A program made the position numbers and the translations under genes. The notes beneath the pieces were generated by a model that was not told the DNA's origin, did not search any database, and saw only the letters and a program-made list of their open reading frames with translations. Shown piece after piece: positions 1 to 6,986 of a stretch of 38,229 nt of DNA. Numbering within the stretch: position 1 is the first letter of the stretch; each line of letters opens with the position of its first letter. The DNA is from an uncultured Christensenellaceae bacterium. Lineage in GTDB: Bacteria; Bacillota; Clostridia; Christensenellales; Christensenellaceae. The stretch spans positions 1 through 38,229 of the forward strand of contig CAKROK010000014.1 in NCBI GenBank assembly GCA_934373295.1, written 5' to 3'.

Positions 1-45
1 TACTCCGGCTGTCACAACCAAATTTCTTGATACTCTGTTTTTCAT
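1..45 (-). CDS. 5' end of an unidentified gene (partial)
   Basis: An ATG at 43-45 on the minus strand opens a frame that stays open to the window edge (15 codons, beginning MKNRVSRNLV). A good ribosome binding site, AAGGAG, lies about 8 bases upstream of it. The basic N-terminus followed by LVVTAGV could be the start of a signal or membrane segment, but this is too short to judge. The rest of the gene is outside the window, so no function is assigned. Confidence 0.55.
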   Translation of the reverse strand, partial: MKNRVSRNLVVTAGV

Positions 46-707
46 TTCCGTTACTCCTTTTTATCTAATTTAATCCTCCCATTTGCCGGGCGGCTTGGCT
101 ACCAAAGTATGAAATTTGAGACGTTCGCAAGGGAATGTGGAATAACCGATAGGCTTATGCCGCAAAAGCCCTTGCGAAAAGGCGAAAATGAAATACGCTG
201 GAAAAAGCCGCCGCCAATGCAAAGTCAGCATATGAGCAAAGCGAATATGCACATTATTAATCTCAGAAAAGAAAAAAAGATGTCGCAGACATCTTTCACC
301 TTAAGCCGCTTTTAAGCTCTCGTTTTAAGCGCAAAAAGCGTTTTTTATATAAATCGAAAGAGGCTTGACGGAGTTGCACCGCCCAAACTCTTAGCCCCAT
401 GAACATTACTTATGAGCGTGCATTATCATCTGCACAATCGGATTGGTTACCCCCGTGGGTTTCACGAGCCGCCCCCATTACGTCCGACGCTTCTAACGCT
501 CAAGTTGTGGCTGGGCGGGTATTTTAGATTCACTGAGTGCCTCTTCGCACATAAGACTGATTATCATATTTTACGGTATTGTATTATCGCTCCCTCTCAT
601 ATTATAAATATGGAAATCATGGCGTACTCTCCGCACTGCTCCGCAACTCAGTTTCTTCTCACAAGTATTTTTAAATTATCAATGTACAGTTATACAAAAA
701 AGACAGC
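46..707. other. gene-poor spacer, no gene recognised
   Basis: About 660 bases without a credible gene. Two plus-strand frames (109-315 and 412-783) have no ribosome binding site and their products resemble nothing I recognise. The stretch holds a minus-strand terminator at 276-296. Between 362 and 550 there are several short perfect stems: GGCT/AGCC around GAGTT/AACTC at 362-396, GTGCA/TGCAC at 418-435, and GTGC/GCAC at 537-550. It is more G/C-rich than its surroundings. It could be a structured RNA or the remains of a mobile element, but I could not match it to a known RNA family. Confidence 0.4.
272..296 (-). terminator. Rho-independent terminator, minus strand
   Basis: A 9-bp perfect stem (AAAGATGTC / GACATCTTT, loop of 3) is followed on the minus strand by TTTTTTTC. 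On the plus strand it is not followed by a T run, so it ends transcription coming from the right. Confidence 0.75.
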
Positions 708-736
708 AAAACAAGGACATCTATTTGTCCTGTTTT
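708..736 (-). terminator. terminator at the end of the transposase fragment
   Basis: The hairpin AAAACAGGACA / TGTCCTTGTTTT (one bulge) overlaps the stop codon of the upstream frame. A stretch ending CTTTTTTG follows on the minus strand. Its position makes the small transposase-like frame a self-contained transcription unit. Confidence 0.6.
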
Positions 737-1218
737 ACTGCCTTTTTATTATTATCTTTGAGAAAAGGTTTGATTTGAGCTAAGTAGCCCTTGTACGCAT
801 TATTAATGCCCTGACGTGTAACCGCAAGCTGACAGGTTTCGGCAATCAGCTTTTGCGTTTCAAGGCAACTATATCCCTTTGATCTGTAATCATATATAAT
901 TTCTGCCGCCGCTTCGGTAAACTGCCCAACGGCTTTACCGCCTAAAATTTCATCGAGCAGAAATACAATGGTAGAACTACCGTCTTTAAGCCCAATCTTA
1001 TATGATCGGCGAGCTATTCTTATTGCGCCAAAACGTGTTTTTAACGTTTCTTCGCACTTTTTTCTCGGGCGAAAAATATCCGTATCGACAATCTCGTAAA
1101 GCCGCTCATCTATTGATATCAATAGATGAGCAATTTCTCTGCGGCAACAAGATAAGTATATCTCGCTAATAGTATTTTCAATATCATATAAGGAAGAATT
1201 AGTAGTCTTTTGAATCAT
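721..1218 (-). pseudogene. N-terminal fragment of ISLre2/UPF0236-type transposase
   Basis: The 165-residue product matches the amino-terminal part of the UPF0236/ISLre2 transposase family. It has a KTRFGAIRIARRSYK strand segment (family pattern: [KR]T.FG.[VI]...RR.Y), then FLLDEILGG, and a helical segment with SCLETQKLIAETCQLAVTRQ resembling the family's helix-turn-helix-like region. Full-length members are roughly 450 residues, and the catalytic C-terminal part is absent. No clear continuation was found in other frames downstream. The frame itself has no stops and ends inside a terminator hairpin. Its ATG is preceded by a long inverted repeat (1224-1271) rather than a strong Shine-Dalgarno sequence. 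It is best read as an insertion-sequence remnant, although an independently expressed domain cannot be excluded. Confidence 0.6.
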
Positions 1219-1223
1219 AAAAA

Positions 1224-1271
1224 TAGGAGTATCCTTTTAGTAACTTTTCGTTATCTAAAATTTTACTCCTA
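1224..1271 (-). repeat. inverted repeat / hairpin upstream of transposase fragment
   Basis: TAGGAGTAtccTTTTAGTAAC at 1224-1244 faces GTTATCTAAAATTTTACTCCTA at 1250-1271, leaving a loop of only 5 bases. It ends 5 bases upstream of the transposase-fragment ATG. It may be an attenuator or anti-expression hairpin of the element, or its terminal inverted repeat. Confidence 0.6.
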
Positions 1272-1282
1272 CTATAATAAAT

Positions 1283-1320
1283 ATTTAAAAGGGAGCGCCC
1301 ATGTCCCTGAGCGCTCCCCC
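1283..1320 (-). terminator. terminator of the alcohol dehydrogenase gene
   Basis: On the minus strand GGGAGCGC pairs with GCGCTCCC, and TTTTAAATATTT follows. It lies about 30 bases after the stop codon of the dehydrogenase. Confidence 0.8.
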
Positions 1321-1348
1321 GAATTGTTAAAACAAATTGATTGTGCTA

Positions 1349-2515
1349 TCAATAAGCCTTCTCGTAGATCTCAATCATCTTCTCCACGGTCATGGGCTTG
1401 GGGTTGCCGTTATGGTTCATGTCGTTATAGGCGAGCTCGGCGAGCTGGGGAATATCAGCCTTGTTGAAGCCCTTCTGATCCTTTAACGTGCCTATGCCGA
1501 CGTCCTTTGAAAGTCTCTTTACCGCCGCGATGGACTTATCCGCCATCTCGGTTATGCTGAGGCCGTCGCATACCCCGCCCATAGCCTTTGCTACGTCCGC
1601 GAATCTCTCGGGGCAGGCCGTCACGTTATATTCCATTACCCAGGGGAGCATTATCGCGTTTGCGATGCCGTGAGGAGTGTCATAGAAACCGCCCAGCGTA
1701 TGCGCCATAGCGTGTACGCATCCCACGGGAGAGCTGTTGAACGCCATGCCCGCCATCAGCGAGCCCATGAGCATATCGGAGCGCGCCTGAACGTTCTGTC
1801 CGTTCGCGACCGCCTGACGCAGGCTTCCGCTTATGAGCGATATCGCCTTTAACGCGAGGGCGTCCGTCTGCGGCATGGGCGCGATGGACGTATACGCCTC
1901 GATAGCGTGCGTGAGCGCATCCATGCCCGTAGCCGCGGTCAGACCAGCGGGGACGGATACCGTGAGCATGGGGTCTGCAAGCGCTAAATCAGCCGCATAC
2001 CACGGATGACCGAAGGACGCCTTCATGTTCCTCGCGGGATCCGTGAGAACGGACCAGATGGTGACCTCGCTGCCCGTGCCGGAGGTCGTGGGGACGCATA
2101 TCAAGGGCTTCTTTCTGCACTTTAAGGGAGTCTTTTGACCCTCGCGCGTGACCTCATAATCGAGTATATCGCCGCCGTTCGCCTCAACGATGTTTATAGC
2201 CTTTGCGACATCCATGGAGCTGCCGCCGCCGATAGCCACCGTGATGTCACAGCCGTTTTCCTTCATTACCTTTACGCCCTCCGCGATACAGCCGACGGGC
2301 GGGTTGCCCTTTATCTCTGCAAAGCGCGCGGTGGGGATGCCCGCATCGTGCAGATAGCCCTCTACGGTATCTATAACGCCCGCCTTGATGAGGCCGGGGT
2401 CGGTTACGATAAGCGCCTTTGTGCCCAAAAGCTCCTTGACCTTGTCGCCGATCTTCTCGACGGCGCCAACGCCGAATTCAACCATTGTCAGATGCTTAAA
2501 CACACTTGTCTGCAT
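1349..2515 (-). CDS. iron-containing alcohol dehydrogenase
   Basis: A 388-residue group III (Fe-type) NAD(P)-dependent alcohol dehydrogenase, the usual length for the family, which interconverts alcohols and aldehydes in the cytoplasm during fermentation. The nucleotide-binding GGGSSMD lies at residues 96-102 and the family signature VPTTSGTGSEV at 141-151. The four metal ligands expected from FucO-type enzymes are all present: D199, H203, H268 and H282 (GMDALTH, then CVHAMAH...PHG). The ATG is preceded by AAGGAG at 7 bases. The gene has its own promoter (2564-2593) and a clear terminator, so it is monocistronic. The alcohol substrate cannot be told; 1,3-propanediol, butanol and ethanol dehydrogenases share these motifs. 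Confidence 0.93.
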   Translation of the reverse strand: MQTSVFKHLTMVEFGVGAVEKIGDKVKELLGTKALIVTDPGLIKAGVIDTVEGYLHDAGIPTARFAEIKGNPPVGCIAEGVKVMKENGCDITVAIGGGSSMDVAKAINIVEANGGDILDYEVTREGQKTPLKCRKKPLICVPTTSGTGSEVTIWSVLTDPARNMKASFGHPWYAADLALADPMLTVSVPAGLTAATGMDALTHAIEAYTSIAPMPQTDALALKAISLISGSLRQAVANGQNVQARSDMLMGSLMAGMAFNSSPVGCVHAMAHTLGGFYDTPHGIANAIMLPWVMEYNVTACPERFADVAKAMGGVCDGLSITEMADKSIAAVKRLSKDVGIGTLKDQKGFNKADIPQLAELAYNDMNHNGNPKPMTVEKMIEIYEKAY

Positions 2516-2563
2516 AATAAACTCCTTTTAGCATTATTAGTAAAACGTACAACGTCTAATAAG

Positions 2564-2593
2564 AGTATAGCATAGGGCAATTAAAAAGTACAA
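2564..2593 (-). promoter_or_regulatory. sigma-A promoter of the alcohol dehydrogenase
   Basis: On the minus strand there is a -35 TTGTAC (2588-2593), an 18-base spacer and a -10 TATACT (2564-2569), about 50 bases before the start codon. Confidence 0.65.
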
Positions 2594-2635
2594 TGGATAA
2601 CTGATTTTTATTAAGACAAATATGTTTATCCATTG
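2591..2635. promoter_or_regulatory. inverted repeat at the adh promoter, operator candidate
   Basis: CAATGGATAA at 2591-2600 and TTATCCATTG at 2626-2635 are perfect 10-bp inverted copies, 25 bases apart. The inner copy overlaps the -35 hexamer. The spacing of about 3.3 helical turns suits two bound protein units. It does not fit the Rex or CcpA consensus. Confidence 0.5.
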
Positions 2636-2749
2636 TTACCGAATACAACCGTATTTTCGGACACATCTGATGCAAAATGAAAGTTACGTCGCATTAAACG
2701 TAAAACGAGCATCTATGGAAGTGCGCAGTGTTAAATCGTTATCAAATAT

Positions 2750-3409
2750 TTAAAGCAGTGTGAAGTGATTTTTCTCGTTTTTCAGTACATTTTCCCTTTT
2801 GAGCTTGCCTATTTCCGAGGATAGACCGCTGCGGTCCACGCCCAGATAGTCCGCCAGCTCCTGCCTGTCAAACGGTATGCAAAACGAATCGGAGCCGCTC
2901 CTTTTTGCCTCCATGAGCAGGTATGTCATGAGCTTTTCGCGCGTGCTGCGCTTTGACAATATCTCCAGCTTTTGGTTGAATTCGAGGTTCTTTTTGGCGG
3001 TAATGTTCAATAAATTAAAGATAATGCGCTCGTGAAATGCACAGCTTTGCCCATGCCCGCCGAAAATGCTGCCCGAATCTATCAGCAAAACGCATGTGGG
3101 CTGCGTCGCGACCACGCTCACGGGGATCGCGGATATCCCCGCGCACGCGAAGGATTCTCCGAATATCTGCGGCGGACGCACGCTCGCCAAGATGCTGCGG
3201 TTGCCGTAAAAATCCACGCGCACTATCTGCGCCTCGCCCGAAAGCACTATGCCGAAGCGCCCCGCGCCCTCCCCCTCGCGGAGTATCGCCTCGCCCTTTT
3301 TGTATTCGACCTGCCTTGCGCCCAGGCATTTAAGCGCCAAGGGGATTTTTCCTTCGTCAATTCCGCGAAACAGCGGACAATCGCGCAATTCTTTTAAAAA
3401 TTCTCGCAT
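2750..3409 (-). CDS. Crp/Fnr-family transcriptional regulator
   Basis: 219 residues with an N-terminal cyclic-nucleotide-binding-type beta barrel (about residues 10-125; KGEAILREGEGAGRFGIVLSG) and a C-terminal winged helix (about 145-219). The recognition helix region lies within residues 182-207 (RQELADYLGVDRSGLSSEIG). No FNR-type N-terminal cysteine cluster is seen, so it is not an FNR-like Fe-S sensor by that mechanism. The frame extends further upstream, but the ATG at 3409 is preferred: GGAG lies 6 bases before it and the product then has normal family length. It is transcribed divergently from the 4Fe-4S protein gene, and a perfect palindrome between them is a likely operator. Effector unknown. 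Confidence 0.88.
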   Translation of the reverse strand: MREFLKELRDCPLFRGIDEGKIPLALKCLGARQVEYKKGEAILREGEGAGRFGIVLSGEAQIVRVDFYGNRSILASVRPPQIFGESFACAGISAIPVSVVATQPTCVLLIDSGSIFGGHGQSCAFHERIIFNLLNITAKKNLEFNQKLEILSKRSTREKLMTYLLMEAKRSGSDSFCIPFDRQELADYLGVDRSGLSSEIGKLKRENVLKNEKNHFTLL

Positions 3410-3423
3410 AAAATCTCCGTTTT

Positions 3424-3437
3424 GTTGAAATTTCAAC
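3424..3437. promoter_or_regulatory. 14-bp perfect palindrome, likely operator
   Basis: GTTGAAATTTCAAC is a perfect palindrome between the divergent Crp/Fnr gene and the 4Fe-4S protein gene. It falls just downstream of the predicted crp transcription start and over the -35 position of a possible plus-strand promoter (-10 TATATT at 3455-3460). Half-sites TTGA/TCAA resemble Crp/Fnr half-sites but are two bases closer than the FNR consensus. Confidence 0.6.
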
Positions 3438-3452
3438 ATACTTTTTATCTTC

Positions 3453-3481
3453 ATTATATTAATATTATGGCGTAAAGTCAA
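3453..3481 (-). promoter_or_regulatory. sigma-A promoter of the Crp/Fnr regulator
   Basis: On the minus strand there is a -35 TTGACT (3476-3481), a 17-base spacer and a -10 TATAAT (3453-3458), a near-consensus promoter. The predicted start near 3446 puts the palindrome at about +10 to +23, consistent with autorepression. Confidence 0.7.
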
Positions 3482-3500
3482 TCGACATATAGGAGGAAAT

Positions 3501-4202
3501 ATGCTTAGAAGGATTATCAGAATAGATGAAGAAAAATGCAACGGTTGCGGCGCATGTGCGAGCGCGTGCCACGAGGGCGCTATAGGAATTATCGACGGAA
3601 AAGCGCGGCTTTTACGAGAGGACTACTGCGACGGCTTAGGCGACTGCCTGCCCGCATGTCCCACGGACGCCATCAGCTTTGAGGTGCGCGAGGCCCCCGC
3701 ATACGACGAGGCGGCGGTTTTAGCTGCAAAGGCAAAAAAGGATGCACACAGGCACGCGGGCTGCCCCGGAAGCCGCGCGACGATGCTCAAAAACAGAGCC
3801 GAAAAGGGCGAGATGGTCTCGTCACAGAGCCGGCTGATGCAGTGGCCGGTGCAGATAAAGCTTGTGCCCGTAAACGCTCAGTATTTTGACGGAGCGGACC
3901 TGCTCATAGCGGCGGACTGCACGGCGTATGCCTACGGCGGGTTTCATGAAAAGCTCATGAGCGGAAAAATCACACTCATAGGCTGCCCCAAGTTAGACGA
4001 CGTCGACTACTCCCAAAAGCTCACACAGATAATCGCGCAAAACGACATAAAGAGCGTGACTGTCGCGAGGATGGAGGTGCCCTGCTGCTCGGGCATAGAA
4101 AACGCCGCGAAAAGGGCGGTCGCCACGTCGGGCAGAATACTTCCCGTAAGAGTGGTGACGATATCCACGGACGGAAAAATTTTAGACGATAGCGAATTTT
4201 AA
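3501..4202 (+). CDS. 4Fe-4S binding protein with an altered second cluster motif
   Basis: 233 residues. The first ferredoxin motif is complete (C13, C16, C19, C23). The second reads C43-D-G-L46-G-D-C49-L-P-A-C53-P: the second cysteine of a canonical CxxCxxCxxxCP is Leu46, so this site would hold three cysteines. Further cysteine motifs follow: GCPGS at 87-91 and, in the C-terminal domain, ADCTAY, GCPK and PCCSG. These could bind another cofactor or metal. A strong AGGAGG lies 5 bases before the ATG. The gene is followed 22 bases later by a cupin gene and faces a Crp/Fnr regulator, suggesting a small redox- or stress-responsive unit. The general family is common in anaerobes; its exact function is unknown to me. 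Confidence 0.85.
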   Translation: MLRRIIRIDEEKCNGCGACASACHEGAIGIIDGKARLLREDYCDGLGDCLPACPTDAISFEVREAPAYDEAAVLAAKAKKDAHRHAGCPGSRATMLKNRAEKGEMVSSQSRLMQWPVQIKLVPVNAQYFDGADLLIAADCTAYAYGGFHEKLMSGKITLIGCPKLDDVDYSQKLTQIIAQNDIKSVTVARMEVPCCSGIENAAKRAVATSGRILPVRVVTISTDGKILDDSEF

Positions 4203-4224
4203 ATAATAAAAGGAGATACACATT

Positions 4225-4569
4225 ATGCCTTACATCAAAAATATGGAACACGAAAAGGTCCTCGAGCTGGCGGGCGAGGTCTGCGCACAGCCCGGTCAGG
4301 TAGTGAGCAAGACGCTCGCACAGAACGACGCCGTGAGCGTAACGCTGTTCGCGTTTTCAAAGGACGAGGAGATAAGCACACATTCCTCAAAGGGAGACGC
4401 TATGGTGCTCGTTCTCGAGGGCAAGGGGCGCTTCACTGTCGACGGCAAGGAGCACTTCGTATCCGCCGGACAGAGCATCATAATGCCCGCGGGAAAGCCC
4501 CATGCGGTATTCGCCGCAGAGGATTTCAAGATGCTGCTGACAGTGATCTTCAAGGGCAGCAGCAAATAA
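4225..4569 (+). CDS. small cupin-domain protein
   Basis: 114 residues forming one cupin beta barrel. The first motif is degenerate (STH53SSKGD with a single His instead of HxH). The second is canonical (G82...P88-AG-KPH93). This leaves H53 and H93 as candidate metal ligands. AAGGAG stands 9 bases upstream of the ATG. It sits directly after the 4Fe-4S protein gene and before a terminator, so the two form an operon. Cupins of this size bind small ligands or metals in many roles; the substrate cannot be inferred. Confidence 0.85.
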   Translation: MPYIKNMEHEKVLELAGEVCAQPGQVVSKTLAQNDAVSVTLFAFSKDEEISTHSSKGDAMVLVLEGKGRFTVDGKEHFVSAGQSIIMPAGKPHAVFAAEDFKMLLTVIFKGSSK

Positions 4570-4580
4570 AACAACCAATC

Positions 4581-4605
4581 GAGCGCCATACAGCGCTCTT
4601 TTTTT
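4581..4605 (+). terminator. terminator after the cupin gene
   Basis: GAGCGC pairs with GCGCTC across a short loop, followed by TTTTTTT. Confidence 0.85.
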
Positions 4606-4610
4606 GCACA

Positions 4611-4645
4611 TTGAACAAAACAGGCTGATGTGATAATATATAGAT
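4611..4645 (+). promoter_or_regulatory. promoter giving a probable leaderless transcript
   Basis: There is a -35 TTGAAC (4611-4616), a 17-base spacer and a -10 TAATAT (4634-4639). Only six bases separate the -10 from the ATG at 4646, so transcription should begin at or next to the start codon. No Shine-Dalgarno sequence is present. Confidence 0.55.
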
Positions 4646-6058
4646 ATGAAAGCAATTATCAATTTTTATTCAAAACGCAAGGATCCTTTTACGATCATCT
4701 CCGCTGCATCGGCGCTTTTGGCGATGGTGCTGCGCATAGTTCTTTTCAGCCTGAAGGGCGCCGAGCATACGGCCGCAGAGGTCATATGGCTGTTATGGCT
4801 GCCGCTCATCGCCGCGTTTTTCTTCGCAATAACGCTTCTCTTTTGCGGGCAGGAGGCCCTCTACAAGACGGTGATACCCGTGCTCATGACGGAGCTGTTC
4901 TTCATAATATGGGGCGTTTGCGAGCTGAGCATTTTACTGTATATTCCGCTGATTTTGACGGCTCTTGGAGGGAGCGCGATGTATATTTTAGTCACGAGCG
5001 GAAAGATAAAAACCAGCCTGCCCGCGGTCATCGCCTTTGCCGTACCTGCGGCGGGGATGCTCTCGCTGTTTTTGCGCCTGCTGCTGTTATACGAGCTGTT
5101 CTCGCTGGACGCGCTTTCGGCGTTCGTTTTGAGCGCGGCGCTGTTCTTCGCGGTATTATCGATGCGCCCGAGATATGATGACGGCAGCTACGTGAGAAGA
5201 TGGGGAGACAGAAACGACGGCAGGAGGCTGCGCTCGCTCTCCGCGATATTCACGGTCTCGCCGTATATCATGGTCGAGCGAAACGACGCATCCAACTTTA
5301 TAAAGGACTCCATCGAAATAACGGAGATCGAAAAATACATCCGCGAAAAGAGAAAGCAGGGCCTCACGAACTTCGGCATAATGCACGTCATAATCGCCGC
5401 ATATGTACGCGCAGTCGCGTCCTATCCCGGCATAAACCGCTTTATCGGCGGGCAGAAGATATATTCACGCGACTATGTCGAGGTCAACATGAGCATCAAA
5501 AAGGAGATGATCACATCCGCGCCGGATACGGTCATAAAGGTGCGCTTTTCGCCCTCGGACACGGCAGAGGACATCTACCGCAAGATGAACGACAAAATCG
5601 AGGAGGTCAAAAACACGCCACTCGACTCAAGCTTTGACGGCCTTGCGCGTGCGATAAACTACATCCCCGGAATCCTATTAAAATTCGTGGTGTTCATGCT
5701 CAAAATGCTGGATTACTTCGGGCTGCTGCCCCGCGCTCTCACCCGCCTGAGCCCGTTCCACGGCTCGATGTTCATCACCTCCATGGGCTCGCTGGGCATC
5801 CCGCCGATATACCATCATCTATATAACTTCGGCAACGTACCCGTATTCTGCTCATTCGGATGTAAGCGCAGCGCGAGGGAGCTTAACGCGGATGGGGAGG
5901 TCGTGTTTAAAAAATACGTCGACTGGACGTGGGTGACGGACGAGCGCATATGCGACGGTTTTTACTTCGCCACCGCGCTCAAGACGATAAAGCGCACGCT
6001 CATCCATCCCGAAAAGCTGGACTTCCCTCCCGAAAAGGTGGAAAGAGACTGTGATTAA
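4646..6058 (+). CDS. membrane-anchored 2-oxoacid dehydrogenase E2-type acyltransferase-like protein
   Basis: 470 residues. The N-terminal 170 or so form about five or six hydrophobic segments (roughly 15-37, 45-68, 72-95, 97-115, 125-147, 150-168). The soluble C-terminal part (about 190-460) resembles the chloramphenicol acetyltransferase / dihydrolipoyl acyltransferase catalytic fold. It has an N-terminal strand region with TVSPYIMVERND, a central FGIMHVIIAAYVRAV helix, GSMFITSMGSLG, and a terminal D432-E-R-I-C-D-G438. Active members carry DHRxxDG; here the catalytic His is Glu433, so acetyl-transfer activity by the usual mechanism is unlikely. No lipoyl domain is present. It is flanked by terminator 4581-4605 and an SDR gene 67 bases downstream. 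Function unknown. Confidence 0.75.
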   Translation: MKAIINFYSKRKDPFTIISAASALLAMVLRIVLFSLKGAEHTAAEVIWLLWLPLIAAFFFAITLLFCGQEALYKTVIPVLMTELFFIIWGVCELSILLYIPLILTALGGSAMYILVTSGKIKTSLPAVIAFAVPAAGMLSLFLRLLLLYELFSLDALSAFVLSAALFFAVLSMRPRYDDGSYVRRWGDRNDGRRLRSLSAIFTVSPYIMVERNDASNFIKDSIEITEIEKYIREKRKQGLTNFGIMHVIIAAYVRAVASYPGINRFIGGQKIYSRDYVEVNMSIKKEMITSAPDTVIKVRFSPSDTAEDIYRKMNDKIEEVKNTPLDSSFDGLARAINYIPGILLKFVVFMLKMLDYFGLLPRALTRLSPFHGSMFITSMGSLGIPPIYHHLYNFGNVPVFCSFGCKRSARELNADGEVVFKKYVDWTWVTDERICDGFYFATALKTIKRTLIHPEKLDFPPEKVERDCD

Positions 6059-6125
6059 TGTGAAATCAGAAAATACCCCGTCGGAAGAGACGAGATAAAT
6101 AATATTGCTTATAGGAGGATCATTT

Positions 6126-6872
6126 ATGTTATTAAAAGACAAGATAGCTATAGTCACGGGCGGCAGCAGAGGCATAGGCTTTGCGACAGTCGAGGCGTTT
6201 TTAAGAGAAGGCGCAAAGGTCATATTATGCGCGAGCCGTCAGCAGACCGCGGATGCGGCGATAGAGAAGCTCAAGGCCGAGTTTGACGGCGCGACGTTTG
6301 AGGCGATCTGCCCCGTTTTGAGCGACTATGCGGCGGTCACCACAGCGTTTGACGACATCGCCGAGAGGTATGGCGCGATAGACATCCTTGTAAACAACGC
6401 AGGCGTATCCGAAAGCACTCCCCTTGACGCATACACCGAGGAGAAGTTCGACAAGGTCATCGACCTCAACGTAAAGGGCGCGTTCAACTGCACAAAGGCG
6501 GCTGTAAAGCACATGGAAAAGCAGGGCAGCGGTGTGGTTTTGAACACGTCATCCATGGTCAGCATATACGGTCAGCCGGGCGGCGTGGCTTATCCCACAT
6601 CCAAATTCGCGCTCAACGGAATGACGCTCTCCCTCGCGCGTGAGCTTGGCCCCAAGGGCATCAGAGTAAACGCCGTCGCGCCAGGAATCACGGAAACGGA
6701 CATGATGAAGGCAGTACCCAAGGAGGTCATCGAGCCGCTCATCAAGCAGATCCCCCTGCGCCGTCTCGGTCAGCCGGAGGACATCGCAAACGCGTTCGTG
6801 TTCCTCGCATCCGAAAAGGCATCCTATATAACGGGCGTCGTGCTGAGCGTGGACGGACTCGCGAGAAGCTGA
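6126..6872 (+). CDS. short-chain dehydrogenase/reductase (FabG-like)
   Basis: 248 residues of a classical NAD(P)-dependent SDR. The cofactor motif TGGSRGIG is at 11-18 and NNAG at 90-93. The catalytic tetrad is N115, S143, Y156, K160 (YPTSK). The C-terminal SYITG...VDGG-like end reads SYITGVVLSVDGLARS. The start is the ATG at 6126, with AGGAGG 7 bases upstream; an in-frame ATG at 6105 lacks such a site. Such proteins reduce 3-oxoacyl-ACP or oxidise/reduce sugars, steroids and other alcohols; the substrate is not evident. No fatty-acid genes are nearby, so fabG is not assigned. A terminator follows. Confidence 0.9.
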   Translation: MLLKDKIAIVTGGSRGIGFATVEAFLREGAKVILCASRQQTADAAIEKLKAEFDGATFEAICPVLSDYAAVTTAFDDIAERYGAIDILVNNAGVSESTPLDAYTEEKFDKVIDLNVKGAFNCTKAAVKHMEKQGSGVVLNTSSMVSIYGQPGGVAYPTSKFALNGMTLSLARELGPKGIRVNAVAPGITETDMMKAVPKEVIEPLIKQIPLRRLGQPEDIANAFVFLASEKASYITGVVLSVDGLARS

Positions 6873-6902
6873 CGAAAACAGCTGAAATCATCTATCAAAC
6901 GC

Positions 6903-6930
6903 AGGTCGCTTACAAGCGGCCTCTTTTTTT
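6903..6930 (+). terminator. terminator after the SDR gene
   Basis: GGTCGCTT pairs with AAGCGGCC (one G-U) with a very short loop, followed by TCTTTTTTT. Confidence 0.7.
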
Positions 6931-6986
6931 CGACCGATTTTGCCAAAAGAATGTGCTTACGAAGATAGAGCGAGCTTGTCGATGAG

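Noticed and set aside
109..315. Plus-strand open frame of 68 codons
   Set aside because: No Shine-Dalgarno sequence; it runs through a terminator hairpin and ends just after it; no family resemblance.
412..720. Decayed C-terminal part of the UPF0236 transposase on the minus strand
   Set aside because: A CGA...V..H-like stretch near 625-660 recalls the family's C-terminal motif, but the match is too weak and no frame extends it convincingly.
412..783. Plus-strand open frame of 123 codons in the left spacer
   Set aside because: No ribosome binding site, odd composition, overlaps the end of the transposase fragment on the other strand, and no recognisable motif.
4630..5178. Long plus-strand frame overlapping the membrane protein gene
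   Set aside because: Out-of-frame shadow of the gene at 4646-6058, rich in Arg/Gly/His as expected for such shadows.
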